Assembly: GCA_963989385.1 (NCBI GenBank)
Contig: OZ022501.1
Location: 692,001-756,000, forward strand
Reading direction: 5' to 3'
Length of the DNA: 64,000 nt
Source: Ctena decussata
Lineage: Eukaryota > Mollusca > Bivalvia > Lucinida > Lucinidae
Part shown: piece by piece, positions 55,101-61,862 of the stretch
Position numbering within the stretch: the stretch's first letter is position 1
Layout of the letters: each line of letters begins with the position of its first letter
Position numbers and translations under genes: made by a program
The notes under the pieces: model-generated
What the model was told of the DNA's origin: nothing
What the model saw: only the letters and a program-made list of their open reading frames with translations
Databases searched by the model: none

Positions 55101-57647
55101 AACAGCATAGCAACGACTTAAGTCGTTTTATAAATACCACCCCTGCTTCTCTAGCAGCATATTCTTTCCAGGTTCCACTGAATAGGGAAGCAAAATGAAA
55201 AATGGCAGTGTCAATTCCTGTGAAAGTGTATCGATTCACCTCAACCAATCAGAATGAAAGAGGAGCCCCAGTAGCTCAGTAGGTTTAGCACTGGCCTGCT
55301 GAGCTAGTGGTCCTGGGTTCAAGACCGGATGGAGGCAAAAATCTTCCCAACTGTAAAGTACATATACAACTTTTCATTATTACTTTCCCCTGTCCTGATA
55401 TGACTGAAATACTGGTGAAAAGGATGTAATATCACAAGTCATACATCCTTCAATCAGAAGCTATTAAAGTACCTGAAGTCCCCCAAACTGTACATTGGGT
55501 CTCACCTGACCCTGTGATCCCTGGCCAGGCATGACCATCTGGGCTTGAGATGCCTGCATGGGAACCCTTATCTGTCCAGGGGTAGCTGAAATGACCTATG
55601 ACAAAACAAAATGTGTTGTGACTTTAACAGGCAGTAAAGATCCTGAAATGAAGAAATTAAGCAAATAATGTAGACCTAAATAAAGCTTCTCCTAAAGAAG
55701 ATTCTCAAAATTTTTACCATATATGGTCATATGATTCTTAAGTCAACAAAATATACCCAACAGGAGGCTCTCTCACTTCTTGGTTTTGTTTATTGATTGT
55801 TATTTGGTAAAATCAACTAAAAAAAAAAAGAAACTATAAAGAAAGAAATTCTGCATCAGACAAAAGTTAGTAATTTCTACTTGATCCAAATTCATTCACT
55901 TGTCCCATCTGAAAATCTGCACGTCCTGGGCATGGCTTTATTCTGCTTGACCTGCCCTGTCTATCTGAAGCTCTTGTGGAGCTCTGGTAAGACTAACCTT
56001 TTGTCCCCCTGAAGCAATGGCCTGGAACTGTAATGTTGGTCTGATCATGGATGCCATGGTCACCCCAGGTCTTATTCCCATCCCACCAGCTGCTAGGCCA
56101 ATCTGGCCTGGACGGATCTGTTGGACACAAGGGTTGGTAAGCTGGACTTGTGTGACTTTTGGAAGTAAACTTGAGCCATTCTGACTATTGTCTGTGCTGA
56201 TCAACTGACCTGAAGTGTTATCAAATGTAGATAAGTATTCATGGAAAACCCATCTTTTTCATTACAGTCAGCTCGATATATTGAACACTGATATCTCAAA
56301 GTACCCTCTTGTATTAGAGAATATAGTTTGGGTACATTTCCCTAATGTCAACTCCTGTTATCTCAAACTACTGATATTTCAAAGTAAATTTTCTGGGACC
56401 AGAAAATTTACTTTGAGATATCAGTAGTTTGGGATGAACTTCAACTTTGAGATATCACAAGTTGACTGTAATTAGTTCTGTAAATTCATAAGTTCTGAAA
56501 AAATGTATTTAACTTCTGTTACAATTCTTATTTTTATCTAAAAAACAGTGGTTCTGTTTGAATTATCTTTATATCATGCTGCCTAAAACCTAGACAGAAA
56601 TTTGTTTATTTTTTGATGAATAACACTTACTGTGAACTCATTTTTTTGAGATTTCAAAAAGGTGTGACTGATGTTAAAACTCATTTACAAGACTTGTCAG
56701 AAGGCAAAACAGCACAAATGAAAGATTTATATGGCCTTCCCTATTCCCGCATGCTATGGAGTACCATTTTACACGAAGACAGTTATAGTTACATATTCTT
56801 CATAATCAGTCTCCTATTGCGTTTGTGTACTGAGTATGTCTTTTGTCTTTATTGTATCCGACCTATTTGCCTACAGCTCCTCATGTTGTTTACATATGTA
56901 AAACTGAGAATGATAAAGAATTTAAATTTGCAGTTTCTGAGTTAATAGGACTAGTGCCTGCTTGACTTAAAGCATGGTACTTTCTCAGCTACCCTGATCA
57001 CAGGTGCCTGCAAGGACAAGAACTTTTAAGATATAATACTAGATTTTGGAAGTAATCTTTTTCCAGGTGATGTCTCCCATTTGAGGTTAAACTACATATT
57101 AGGCAAATGAGTATTTTTATATTCCTTCGTAGTTTATAATGTACAAATAAGATTATTGGAGCCATGACAAGAAAACCAACAAAGTGGCATGTGCACCCAG
57201 CAAAGATTCAGATCAGTCTGGGCATCTGCCCAGTCTGATCACAGTCTTCTCTGTCTGCATGGGGGTAGCTTTCACCCTTAACTACCCTTTAAGTGCACAT
57301 CAAAGACCCTGACTAGACCCGGGAGATGCCCAAGCTGATTAGATTCTTCCCTGGGTGTATATGCACTTTGGTGGTTTCGTCCCATTGTGCCTCTTTACTT
57401 TTAATGCTATGCTTTTAAATGGACATCAAACACAGTGGATATGGATAAAATTACCATTTGCTATAGTGAAATTATAAGGGCCTGCTGGTGATGCAGCTGT
57501 TTTCTCCACCTCACTCTGGGCCAGGCTGGTCATAGTCCTATCATGTACAGTTCCTGTTGCTATGGCAACATCCTGGTCCTCACCACTGTCTACCCGTTGT
57601 TTCTTGACCGGTGGTTCAGTATCCTGCAGGCTGTCACTAGAACTCAT
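32224..57647 (-). CDS. L3MBTL3-like: L3MBTL3-like chromatin reader: FCS finger, 3 MBT, 2 CCHHC, SAM (19 coding exons)
   Basis: Orthologue-level match to the lethal(3)malignant brain tumor-like family, nuclear proteins that bind mono- and dimethyl-lysine on histones and compact or repress chromatin. All 19 coding exons have GT-AG borders and compatible phases; with the longer exon 3 the sum is 4,524 nt, or 1,507 residues. Order: Gln/Gly-rich N-terminus (1-176), Ser/Thr/Gln-rich then acidic region in one exon (177-781), the family motif [16 protein letters not shown] across an exon junction, FCS finger (about 850-873), MBT1-3 (about 925-1245), CCHHC fingers (about 1256-1282 and 1328-1352), SAM (about 1439-1504). 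MBT2 and MBT3 keep the Asp/Asn and Phe-Trp-Tyr cage residues (AVDKKN or LVDKRN; HFDGW, YDYW). The start ATG at 57647 follows 'aaccaaag'. Whether the vertebrate partner is L3MBTL1, 3 or 4 is not settled; the CPYSEIN segment favours L3MBTL3 from memory. Confidence 0.93.
32382..32596. mobile_element. 215-bp MITE with TA duplication ('cagtcaactct' family), copy 1
   Basis: CAGTCAACTCTCGATATC and its inverse GATATTAAGAGTTGACTG, flanked by TA on both sides (32380-32381, 32597-32598). The centre AAATTTTCTGGTACCAGAAA is itself palindromic. A TA duplication fits a Tc1/mariner-type MITE. Copies also at 33765-33884, 48798-48920 and 56265-56468. Confidence 0.8.
32774..32890. mobile_element. Hairpin MITE of the 'gggaagcaactc' family, copy
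   Basis: 'caggggaagcaactctgctg' then 'ttgcttcccttctaaatggg' and 'ttgctctccagggaagttaa'. Same order as the copy at 44722-44850. Confidence 0.55.
33219..33442 (-). CDS. L3MBTL3-like: L3MBTL3-like exon 18: linker and SAM N-terminal half
   Basis: 224 nt between 'gtcactcttcag' and 'gtaattactg'. Contains [15 protein letters not shown], a conserved stretch before the SAM domain, then [20 protein letters not shown]. Entry phase 1, exit phase 0. The SAM domain is split between this exon and exon 19. Confidence 0.93.
33765..33884. mobile_element. MITE of the 'cagtcaactct' family, partial copy
   Basis: 'tatctcaaagtaaattttct' and 'gactttgagatatcaaaagt' flank a central fold. The left end is decayed. Confidence 0.55.
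34009..34070 (-). CDS. L3MBTL3-like: L3MBTL3-like exon 17: charged linker
   Basis: 62 nt between 'gttatgtttgcag' and 'gtatgtaag'. Encodes [20 protein letters not shown], probably helical. Phases 2 in and 1 out join exons 16 and 18 correctly. No homology recognised, so the support is splice signals and frame. Confidence 0.75.
34155..34330. mobile_element. Hairpin MITE of the 'cttataagatgg' family, copy
   Basis: Contains 'ctagatttttgggaatgtct' and 'accccatcttacagcataat', then 'tatctgaggtcaatctagat', as in other copies of the family. Confidence 0.55.
34643..35076. mobile_element. Three 3'-end fragments of a Penelope-like family at (TA)n tracts
   Basis: (TA)n at about 34643-34704, then an inverted fragment to 34847, a direct fragment 34848-34920, a second direct fragment 34921-35023 and (TA)n at 35024-35076. 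34774-34921 is a perfect 148-bp palindrome centred on GGCC. Shared sequence includes 'cactactgaaagcgcttgag' and 'gtggtatttccgatttttt'. Location at (TA)n and the inverted/tandem mix of 3' ends fit Penelope-like elements; no coding part remains. Confidence 0.65.
35077..35994 (-). pseudogene. Penelope-like element, truncated minus copy with GIY-YIG domain
   Basis: The coding part runs from about 35994 to 35421 (stop). It has [16 protein letters not shown] (a Cys cluster usual just before the nuclease) and the GIY-YIG signature [20 protein letters not shown] with R...H...H following. The reverse transcriptase is absent. The 3' region ends at (TA)n. It is a near-identical inverted copy of 36198-37088. 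The extra residues of the open frame beyond 35994 belong to the opposite-strand copy. Confidence 0.85.
35995..37108 (+). pseudogene. Penelope-like element, plus copy with GIY-YIG domain
   Basis: Coding part from about 36003 to the stop at 36771. It starts within the C-terminal end of the reverse-transcriptase region ([20 protein letters not shown]) and continues into CxxC-type residues and GIY-YIG ([14 protein letters not shown]). It is 5'-truncated, so RT motifs are missing. The 3' region 36772-37080 matches the minus copy and ends in (TA)n at about 37081-37108. The two copies lie head to head inside an L3MBTL3-like intron. Confidence 0.85.
37498..37632 (-). CDS. L3MBTL3-like: L3MBTL3-like exon 16: second CCHHC zinc finger
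   Basis: 135 nt after 'cttcctgttgcag' and before 'gtaagtgtaag'. The finger is [19 protein letters not shown] followed by SKPSGC, i.e. C-x4-C-x4-H-x7-H-x5-C of MYT1 type. A basic tail [12 protein letters not shown] follows and may act as a nuclear signal. A tandem acceptor (cagcag) could drop one Ser residue. Confidence 0.92.
37680..37899. mobile_element. Palindromic ~235-bp element, copy 2
   Basis: 'aaaaccaacaaagttgcata' at the left mirrors 'atgccactttgttggtttg' at the right. Same internal order as 3277-3511. Confidence 0.75.
38685..38828 (-). CDS. L3MBTL3-like: L3MBTL3-like exon 15: CPYSEIN segment
   Basis: 144 nt between 'caaattttcag' and 'gtatatatac'. Encodes [20 protein letters not shown], which supplies the last Cys of the first CCHHC finger and the conserved segment after it, then a Pro-rich linker. 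Phases 2 and 2. Confidence 0.92.
39082..39354 (+). mobile_element. tRNA-derived SINE with 12-bp duplication
   Basis: 5' part has A-box-like 'gattagagtggctcgg' and B-box-like 'ggtcgtgagttcgtggc'. The body ends 'acctttacctttacc'. Flanked by TTTCATGTGCTG on both sides (39070-39081 and 39355-39366). Confidence 0.8.
39662..39764 (-). CDS. L3MBTL3-like: L3MBTL3-like exon 14: first CCHHC zinc finger
   Basis: 103 nt between 'attttttccag' and 'gtaagttaaat'. Encodes [20 protein letters not shown], with the final Cys in exon 15. Closely resembles the vertebrate L3MBTL3 finger. Phases 1 in, 2 out. Confidence 0.93.
40360..40585 (-). CDS. L3MBTL3-like: L3MBTL3-like exon 13: MBT repeat 3
   Basis: 226 nt between 'atatattgcag' and 'gtaagtatag'. 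Encodes [33 protein letters not shown] and [14 protein letters not shown]. Asp/Asn (VDKRN) and the aromatic Phe, Trp and Tyr of the methyl-lysine cage are present. Phases 0 and 1. Confidence 0.96.
40850..42078 (+). pseudogene. 5'-truncated LINE (CR1/L2-like) with two nonsense codons
   Basis: Reverse-transcriptase fragment in one frame: [33 protein letters not shown] and the catalytic FADD in [13 protein letters not shown] at about 41267 replaces an expected Trp codon, and TAA at about 41717 interrupts the C-terminal part. The frame then continues to RARD. The tail is (ATTCTG)n at about 42060-42078, typical of CR1/L2-type insertions. Opposite orientation to the host gene, in the intron between MBT exons 12 and 13. 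Confidence 0.85.
42215..42446. mobile_element. Palindromic ~235-bp element, copy 3
   Basis: GAGCC...GGCTC ends, with 'aaaccaacaaagtggttgtg' at the left inverted at the right. Lies 39 bp from exon 12. Confidence 0.8.
42485..42567 (-). CDS. L3MBTL3-like: L3MBTL3-like exon 12: MBT 2-3 connector
   Basis: 83 nt between 'catttacag' and 'gtaagtggg'. Encodes [19 protein letters not shown], the 'FSW..YL' arm that packs against an MBT core. Phases 1 and 0. Confidence 0.94.
42910..43040. mobile_element. Hairpin MITE of the 'cttataagatgg' family, best copy
   Basis: Core ATCCATCTTATAAGATGGAT is a perfect 20-bp palindrome (about 42956-42975). Arms extend as 'aaatatctaa' and 'tctagatatttgggattg'. Abuts the donor side of exon 11. 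Confidence 0.7.
43050..43278 (-). CDS. L3MBTL3-like: L3MBTL3-like exon 11: MBT repeat 2
   Basis: 229 nt between 'gtctattttcag' and 'gtaagtttat'. Encodes [34 protein letters not shown] and FIHPIGFCD. It keeps the Asp/Asn and aromatic cage residues that read mono/dimethyl-lysine in vertebrate MBT2. Phases 0 and 1. Confidence 0.96.
44081..44175 (-). CDS. L3MBTL3-like: L3MBTL3-like exon 10: MBT 1-2 connector
   Basis: 95 nt between 'attctttcag' and 'gtaagcttta'. Encodes [20 protein letters not shown] and then APKSLF, matching the family connector. Phases 1 and 0. Confidence 0.95.
44722..44850. mobile_element. Hairpin MITE of the 'gggaagcaactc' family, best copy
   Basis: A perfect 23-bp inverted repeat (44757-44779 and 44788-44810) with an 8-nt loop; the arm starts ACTCTTAAAGGAAAGAA. 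Other copies: 5701, 28312, 32774, about 44270-44420, 47170-47330, 47622-47780, 50795-50975 and 53935-54065. Confidence 0.75.
44974..45208 (-). CDS. L3MBTL3-like: L3MBTL3-like exon 9: MBT repeat 1
   Basis: 235 nt between 'gtaattttcag' and 'gtaaatatgtg'. Encodes [31 protein letters not shown] and [14 protein letters not shown]. The position equivalent to the cage Asn is not conserved, as is usual for MBT1. Phases 0 and 1. Confidence 0.96.
45790..45960. mobile_element. Hairpin MITE of the 'cttataagatgg' family, copy
   Basis: 'tccaaaccaaccccaaatat' faces 'tatttttgggattgttttgg' around 'ccaccttataagatgga'. Confidence 0.6.
46638..46723 (-). CDS. L3MBTL3-like: L3MBTL3-like exon 8: N-terminal arm of MBT1
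   Basis: 86 nt between 'tttgtaattcag' and 'gtaagttgaat'. Encodes [20 protein letters not shown], then PPKLFKN; the 'W..YLE.EKA..P..LF' arm of MBT1 is clear. Phases 1 and 0. Confidence 0.94.
47170..47330. mobile_element. Hairpin MITE of the 'gggaagcaactc' family, copy
   Basis: 'gagcaactcttaaaggatga' against 'ttctttcctttaagacttac', bounded by 'ccaagggagatcactctg' and 'aacagggaagcaaa'. Confidence 0.6.
47415..47548 (-). CDS. L3MBTL3-like: L3MBTL3-like exon 7: basic linker
   Basis: 134 nt between 'atgtttcaacag' and 'gtgagtagaaa'. Encodes [20 protein letters not shown] then NKRKKM, a basic segment likely to be a nuclear signal. Supported by phases (2 in, 1 out) and position between the FCS finger and MBT1; no detailed homology. 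Confidence 0.85.
47622..47780. mobile_element. Hairpin MITE of the 'gggaagcaactc' family, copy
   Basis: 'agggcagcaactcttgacat', 'tttgctctccaagtacaccc' and 'cagggaagcaaactgg' in family order. Confidence 0.5.
48190..48285. mobile_element. Short hairpin MITE of the 'cttataagatgg' family
   Basis: 'ttctcttccaaaacaaagat', 'cttacaagatggatctagat' and 'cccatcttataaccaaaag'. A shorter, decayed copy. Confidence 0.5.
48423..48454 (+). repeat. G24-A-G7 homopurine tract
   Basis: 24 consecutive G, one A and 7 G on the plus strand, so C-rich in the transcript. About 190 bp downstream of exon 6 in the sense of the gene. Length may be affected by sequencing. Confidence 0.8.
48648..48789 (-). CDS. L3MBTL3-like: L3MBTL3-like exon 6: FCS-type zinc finger
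   Basis: 142 nt between 'gaccctatttcag' and 'gtatgtacat'. Encodes [20 protein letters not shown] then SQTC, a C-x2-C-x15-C-x3-C FCS finger that in Polycomb-group relatives binds RNA or mediates protein contacts. Phases 1 in, 2 out. A MITE ends 9 bp upstream of the exon (see 48798). Confidence 0.94.
48798..48920. mobile_element. MITE of the 'cagtcaactct' family abutting an exon
   Basis: 'gtcaactctctatatctcaa' then 'gtaaattttctggtcccaga' and a decayed right end. Its left end is next to TA (48796-48797) and only 9 bp from the first base of exon 6. Confidence 0.65.
50175..50240. repeat. Hairpin repeat, second copy of 32025-32091
   Basis: 'gggacacctaaaaacttta' faces 'taatggttttgggtgactc'. Followed by 'aatacttaatcacattagga', also as at 32092. 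Confidence 0.6.
50304..50457 (-). CDS. L3MBTL3-like: L3MBTL3-like exon 5: end of LPGSDLKF motif, acidic linker
   Basis: 154 nt between 'ttttctattgtag' and 'gtatgcaaatt'. Encodes [15 protein letters not shown], continuing the conserved [11 protein letters not shown] motif, then a Ser/Thr/Asp-rich linker with [12 protein letters not shown], which includes the sumoylation consensus IKIE. Phases 0 in, 1 out. Confidence 0.93.
50795..50975. mobile_element. Hairpin MITE of the 'gggaagcaactc' family, copy
   Basis: 'ggtgcatgggtacaccttg', 'tgcttccctggatgagttat' and 'attcttcttttaagagttgg' in family order. Confidence 0.5.
51174..51307. mobile_element. MITE of the 'agtgctccagataa' family
   Basis: 'cagtgctccagataagaagt' at the left and 'cttatctggagctctg' at the right, with 'ggggataatt' and 'attatcctcaatgcccc' inside. 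134 bp. Related copies at 5363 and 57700. Confidence 0.65.
51386..53200 (-). CDS. L3MBTL3-like: L3MBTL3-like exon 4: 605-codon Ser/Thr/Gln-rich and acidic exon
   Basis: 1,815 nt between 'ggttaatttcag' and 'gtacagtaat', phase 0 at both ends. Starts [15 protein letters not shown]. The first ~380 codons are rich in Ser, Thr, Gln, Pro and Val with few charges (for example [20 protein letters not shown]). The last ~220 are acidic with many Glu, Asp, Asn and Lys. TVKSEPLE contains a sumoylation consensus. It ends [20 protein letters not shown], the conserved MDWKDG..LPGSDLK motif of L3MBTL proteins, which proves it belongs to this gene. Most of the exon has no recognisable domain and is probably disordered. 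Confidence 0.95.
53360..53404. repeat. Short hairpin in intron
   Basis: TAAGGAGAACTCT (53360-53372) and its complement AGAGTTCTCCTTA (53392-53404). Probably the remains of a MITE. Confidence 0.6.
53587..53822. mobile_element. Palindromic ~235-bp element, copy 4 (best ends)
   Basis: GAGCCGTGACACGAC at the left and GTGTCGCGGCTC at the right. Inner arms 'gcgcagactcagatcagcct' and 'aggctgatctgagtctgcac' are perfect inverses over most of their length. 236 bp. Confidence 0.85.
53935..54065. mobile_element. Hairpin MITE of the 'gggaagcaactc' family, copy
   Basis: 'ttctttcctttaggagttga' and 'agttgcttcccctaaaagtg' in family order. Confidence 0.5.
54423..54694 (-). mobile_element. tRNA-derived SINE with 12-bp duplication
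   Basis: Minus-strand head has 'cgcccaattggtagggcatc' (A box) and 'gggtttgaaacccgg' (B box). The anticodon arm does not fold with a 7-nt loop, so it is tRNA-derived rather than a gene. The tail is 'catcaaatcaatca'. Flanked by CATATACATTGA on both sides (54411-54422 and 54695-54706). Confidence 0.85.
54898..55144. mobile_element. Foldback MITE, ~247 bp
   Basis: Terminal arms 'aaaaggacttaagtcgttgc' and 'gcaacgacttaagtcgtttt', then inner arms 'acaactatgaaatttgctct' and its exact inverse. 'ccttagcaacagcatag' is repeated twice at the right. Confidence 0.8.
55255..55450 (+). mobile_element. tRNA-derived SINE, third type
   Basis: Head 'gccccagtagctcagtaggt' (A box) and 'ggtcctgggttcaagaccgg' (B box). 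Flanked by the 9-bp CAATCAGAA (55246-55254 and 55451-55459). Lies in the intron just after exon 3. Confidence 0.65.
55473..55595 (-). CDS. L3MBTL3-like: L3MBTL3-like exon 3: Gln/Met/Pro-rich, two possible donors
   Basis: Starts after 'ttgtcatag' with [20 protein letters not shown]. Two donors keep the frame: CAG|gtgaga after 55506 (30 codons) and CAG|gtactt after 55473 (41 codons, adding [11 protein letters not shown]). The first is the stronger consensus. Low-complexity coding sequence; support is splice signals, frame and composition matching exons 2 and 4. Confidence 0.7.
55998..56209 (-). CDS. L3MBTL3-like: L3MBTL3-like exon 2: Gln/Gly-rich
   Basis: 212 nt between 'ataacacttcag' and 'gttagtctta'. 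Encodes [18 protein letters not shown] and [18 protein letters not shown], no domain recognised. Phase 1 in and 0 out fit exons 1 and 3. Confidence 0.85.
56265..56468. mobile_element. MITE of the 'cagtcaactct' family, copy with TA duplication
   Basis: CAGTCAGCTCGATATAT and AGTTGACTG ends, flanked by TA (56263-56264 and 56469-56470). Inner arms 'caaactactgatatttcaaa' and inverse. 204 bp, in the intron upstream of exon 2. Confidence 0.8.
57159..57393. mobile_element. Palindromic ~235-bp element, copy 5
   Basis: 'gagccatgacaagaaaacca' at the left, 'cactttggtggtttcgtccc' at the right, same inner arms as 53587-53822. 61 bp from exon 1. Confidence 0.75.
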
Positions 57648-57656
57648 CTTTGGTTA
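57455..57656 (-). CDS. L3MBTL3-like: L3MBTL3-like first coding exon
   Basis: Acceptor 'gtgccatttcag' then 9 nt of 5' UTR and ATG at 57647 in context 'aaagATGAGT'. Encodes [20 protein letters not shown], with a short basic PVKKQR stretch that could be a nuclear signal, then a linker ending YNFTIANG. Donor 'gtaattttat' after 57455, phase 1. The start is the first ATG after an in-frame break and gives a continuous protein. Confidence 0.87.
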
Positions 57657-57699
57657 CTGAAATGGCACCAAATCAAGGGCTGTTTTACTACGAATTGTC

Positions 57700-57895
57700 C
57701 AGTGCTCCAGATAACAATGGGTGATAGGGATAATTCTGGAATAATTTCTCAATGACAGCATTCATTGTGACCCCTTATTAGAATCAACCATCTTTGGGGA
57801 TGGTCCTAATGAGGGGTCACAACGTAAGTTTTTATGGCAAAACATATAATCCCAGAATCATCCCTGTTACCTCTTCTTATCTGAAGCACCGAACT
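57700..57895. mobile_element. MITE of the 'agtgctccagataa' family
   Basis: 'cagtgctccagataacaatg' at the left, 'cttcttatctgaagcacc' at the right; inner 'gggataattctgg' and 'ccagaatcatccc' are inverses. It lies about 45 bp upstream of the exon 1 acceptor. Confidence 0.7.
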
Positions 57896-57904
57896 GTCTA
57901 TTTT

Positions 57905-59250
57905 TGACATCAAAAAATTAATTTCTTGATCTCTAAAAAAAAGTAAGGATTACATTTTACATTAAGAATTCCATACATGTATTTCAATATCAGGAATTCA
58001 TTTTTTACATCAGACAATACAATATATTATGTGATATCAAGAAATCAAATTCTACACTTAATCTCAGAAAACTGAATTTTTCTTTTTTCATAATGTCCAG
58101 AACTTGATTCTTTTGATACTACAACTTGATTTCTTGAAAAAAAAATGTTGTTGTATTGGGGTGCAGTTTTCCTGTTCATTGCCTGTTTTGTTTGATATAA
58201 AATGTTGTTTGCTATCAAAAGTGAAATTGATTGATATAAAAAAAATGTCATATCATAATTGAATCGTTGATTATTTAATTTAAAATTGTAAATTCATTGA
58301 ATTTATATCCCTCGCCGAAATGGCTGATTTGTTTATGGATTATTTTCAGTTTGATAAAATTTTTTTCTCTGGTTACTTAGTTACGACTAACCCTGTGGAC
58401 TTTAAATCAAGGGGGCAATAACCCATGTATAAGTGAAGCCATTCTTAACAACTTGCTTCAGCATCATCTTGCTGTGATGATATATATTTATATCCAGTTT
58501 GAAGAAATTTTGTTCGTTGGCAACTTAGCTATGGCTAATCGGTGTATTTTAATTCAAATCAAGGGCAGTAACTCATGCATTACTGATGCCATCATGACAA
58601 ACCTTGATGTGCACTGTTATGTGGATTATCAGTTTTTCACATATCAAGAACTTGACTTTTTGACATCAAGAATTTTTTTTATTTAGAACAAAAATGTAAA
58701 AAAACAAAACAAAAAAAAAAACAATAAAAGAAACAACAACAAAACATTTAACGTAATCGACCCATTTACTGCACCGTGCGCTTAACTTTTTCAAAATTGC
58801 AACAAAAGATGTGGTTAAAAATGTATCTAATAACCGCACACTCAGAACAATGAAATGCAGGGTGACTGGAGGACTTGAAATACCTTGTGTTTATACTCTT
58901 CATGATATGAAAGCCTTGAGTTCTGTTAGTTATTGGGTTTTGTGAGAGTTTCAAAGAAAAAGCAGTGTGCGCTTGTGTAGTTTTTCCGGAAATGGCCTTG
59001 GTGTGCAGTTTTAGGGGCATGTGTGGTAAATGGGTCGATTACGGTACATCTTCAAGACTCGAAGTATTCGAAATTGAGTTCCTAACATCAAAATTCAAAT
59101 TCTTGATAGGAAAAAAAAATAATAAATATTACGTTGACTTTCAAAAAATCAATTTCTTGATACTTATACATATTTATTTAAAAAAAATATATATGAATTA
59201 TTGATATAAGATCTTTATGTCAAATAATTAGTTTCTGACATGAGAAATTA
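57905..59250. repeat. 'atcaagaaat' repeat zone around a 292-bp MITE
   Basis: Many variants of 'atatcaagaaatc' and 'aatttcttgat' at 57905-58260, 58625-58700 and 59060-59250. Between them are two ~150-bp direct repeats ('caagggcagtaactcatgca' at about 58560, similar at about 58408) and a MITE with perfect 18-bp ends CGTAATCGACCCATTTAC (58752-58769, inverse at 59026-59043). Confidence 0.65.
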
Positions 59251-61862
59251 GGCAATAAATAGTGAAATGCCATCCCCCTCATCCCCCTGCAATGGGTCTG
59301 GGTGTATTTGCTGAAAGGTTTTAATGTGCCACTCATAATGAAAAGATCATGGGTTTTAGTTGAGGTTGTCAATTTCTTTGTCAGCCTCTGGATATTTCAT
59401 GCATTCCACTGCTAGATCAAAATACAAAATGACCAGCTGAAGATACTGTTGAAAGGACCATAAAACTCTAAATTATTCATCTGCCTTCCATCCTGAGTGA
59501 GGTGCCTATGTAGTTGTAACTACTGATCAAACACTTCCCAAAGGATCATTCCTATCTTTACATGAAATGTTTGTAATTAAATATAGGGTAGAGTCGGGTA
59601 ACTTCGGTTAGCAGATTTTTGGACCATTGCAAACGGTACAACTGACAAATAAAAGAAATAATGTCACTGTCAGAATTTACACTAATGTGTCAGCATGTTT
59701 TTGTAACGTAAGTTAACTATAGCTCAAATTTTAAAATCATTAATTTCAAAAATCAAGATCTCAGATATACTACGGTTGGAGTATACATTTCACTATGACT
59801 TTTGCTTTTAATATTTTTGCTGTTATTTTATGTTAATAAAATACAAATTTTATTTATAGTCAGATATGTCATAACAGTGAAAACATTAGCTATGTATAGC
59901 TATTTACCGACTCACAAATATGACGAATATAATTATGTGTAATATGCTAAAGAAACATAAAAGATAGGCAATATATATTAAATAGCACATTATTATCTAA
60001 GAAATATTAAAAATGTCTGTTGCAAAGAATATAATCAATGCTGGAAAAAATATATATTAGTAAGCAATAAAGAATTTTAAAGGTGTTAAGATCTGCAGAT
60101 AATATTATATACACTTGAGCAATAGTTTAATTTAAAATAGGGGAGAAAGAGCATGTCTCACTGCCTACTATCACGAATGCCCTTTAATATCTAACAAAAT
60201 ATTTTTTTTTTTTTGTAAACATTATATATATATTTTTCTCATTTTTCTATGCATAGTTTACAATTTGGAAATTTAATTTTTAAACTTAATTGTCATGTAC
60301 TATTACTGCCTTTATTTATGGTTTTCCCCTTCATAAATTATTATAATCTCTTTTTTTATTAGTCTGAAAACCATAACACAATTCCTGACCATTACTTTTT
60401 TTATTAACTGTCCATACAGATCACTCCTAATCTCATTAAAAGATGTTTGTTTTTAAGGGTTGATTTCAAACTGACCCTTTGGAGCTCCAGGTAAGAGTGG
60501 GGCACTGTGAAAAATTCAAAGATGATTTTTTCTTATTTCTCAATGAAACTGTTCCACTTAGGGGTCACAACATCCACATTTTTAAGGTTGTTGTTGTTGC
60601 TAAATACGTCCACAGTAAAACGCTAAGGTTATTTCAGGACGGTCAGTTGCCAGTGGTCTCCTTTATATTTCTTTTTTTTACTGTAAATTGATCATGTTCC
60701 TTGCAAGATAGATGCATGTGTTTTATATTTTATTTTTTTTTAAAATAATAACATGCCTATTGCATGTACATCATGTACTACATGTTTCCATTCATAGTAT
60801 TTGTTAGTCAGTAGATAGCTATTGTTTTACTTTTAACAATAACAAGCTCAAAGATAAATAAAATAGGTATTTGTAAATATAAGCATTTTGATCAAAGCCT
60901 ACACTGTTTTGTAAGAAAATTTTATGGAATTTGCTATTCTTTTCCTCTCAACTTTTTAGTTTTCCTTTTTTTTTTGGCTTTTTTTTTTTCTTTTAAAATA
61001 ACAGCAAATTAAATTATTTGACAAAAAAAAATATGAAGAAAAGTGTCAAAACATAAGCAACTCATATAATTATTCATGCTTAACTCAATATTGGAAAAAA
61101 AGGCAATACTGTGTTAATCATTATTAATTAATTTTTGGGGGCTGGGTTATAGTTCTTGCCTATGCAATACCCACCAGGTGGCGCTATAAAATACAAAAAA
61201 TCTTATTTTATTTAAATAAAACACTAAAACAAATCAATAAAGTCATTGTAAAATCATGGCAACAGGCAAAGTTTGTATGCAGAAGTGTGTTACATCTCTG
61301 ACATAAGTGCTCGAATTAAACTCGAGTCAAAAATATTAAAAAGACGGAATAAAGTTCAGCAAAACAGTAAATTTCTCTCAGCCTCGTTTTGAAAACACTT
61401 AAGGAGGATGACAAACTGTTTACACGTTGATATAATTTTAAACTATTTTGTTGCAAATAACAATGTACCATTAATGAAAACATTAACGGCGACAAGGAAA
61501 GTAAATATATTAAACTTTCCAACATGATTTATTAAATGTCATTTGCGTTTATTATGCAAAAATCAGACGCGTTTCCGTTTTATCCAAACTGAAACTGGAC
61601 ACTCAATAGGTGAAAGAGCCAAATAGAAACTGTCACAAACATTTACTTTTACTTCCACAATAAAGTTAAATGAGAAGCACTCACAACACGAGACCGAAAA
61701 ATAACACATTCAGAAGTTTACCTAATTAAGAATCATATATTTTACCACTGGTAATAAGGATTTATTTAAACCAATCTACAAAATTTTCACCAACTTCGCC
61801 ATTTGCATCAACTGCGAATCGTCAGGAGGAGAAAGCAATAGCGGAAACGGTACTGCTCCTAC
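59251..61862. other. AT-rich intron 1 of the L3MBTL3-like gene
   Basis: No exon, tRNA or clear mobile element recognised. Very AT-rich with T runs near 60201 and 60970. 'gggtagagtcgggtaacttc' near 59587 resembles a MITE end, but I found no partner. Confidence 0.5.

Noticed and set aside
55264..55340. tRNA gene on the plus strand
   Set aside because: tRNA-like boxes, but no good cloverleaf and a SINE-like body with a possible flanking duplication.
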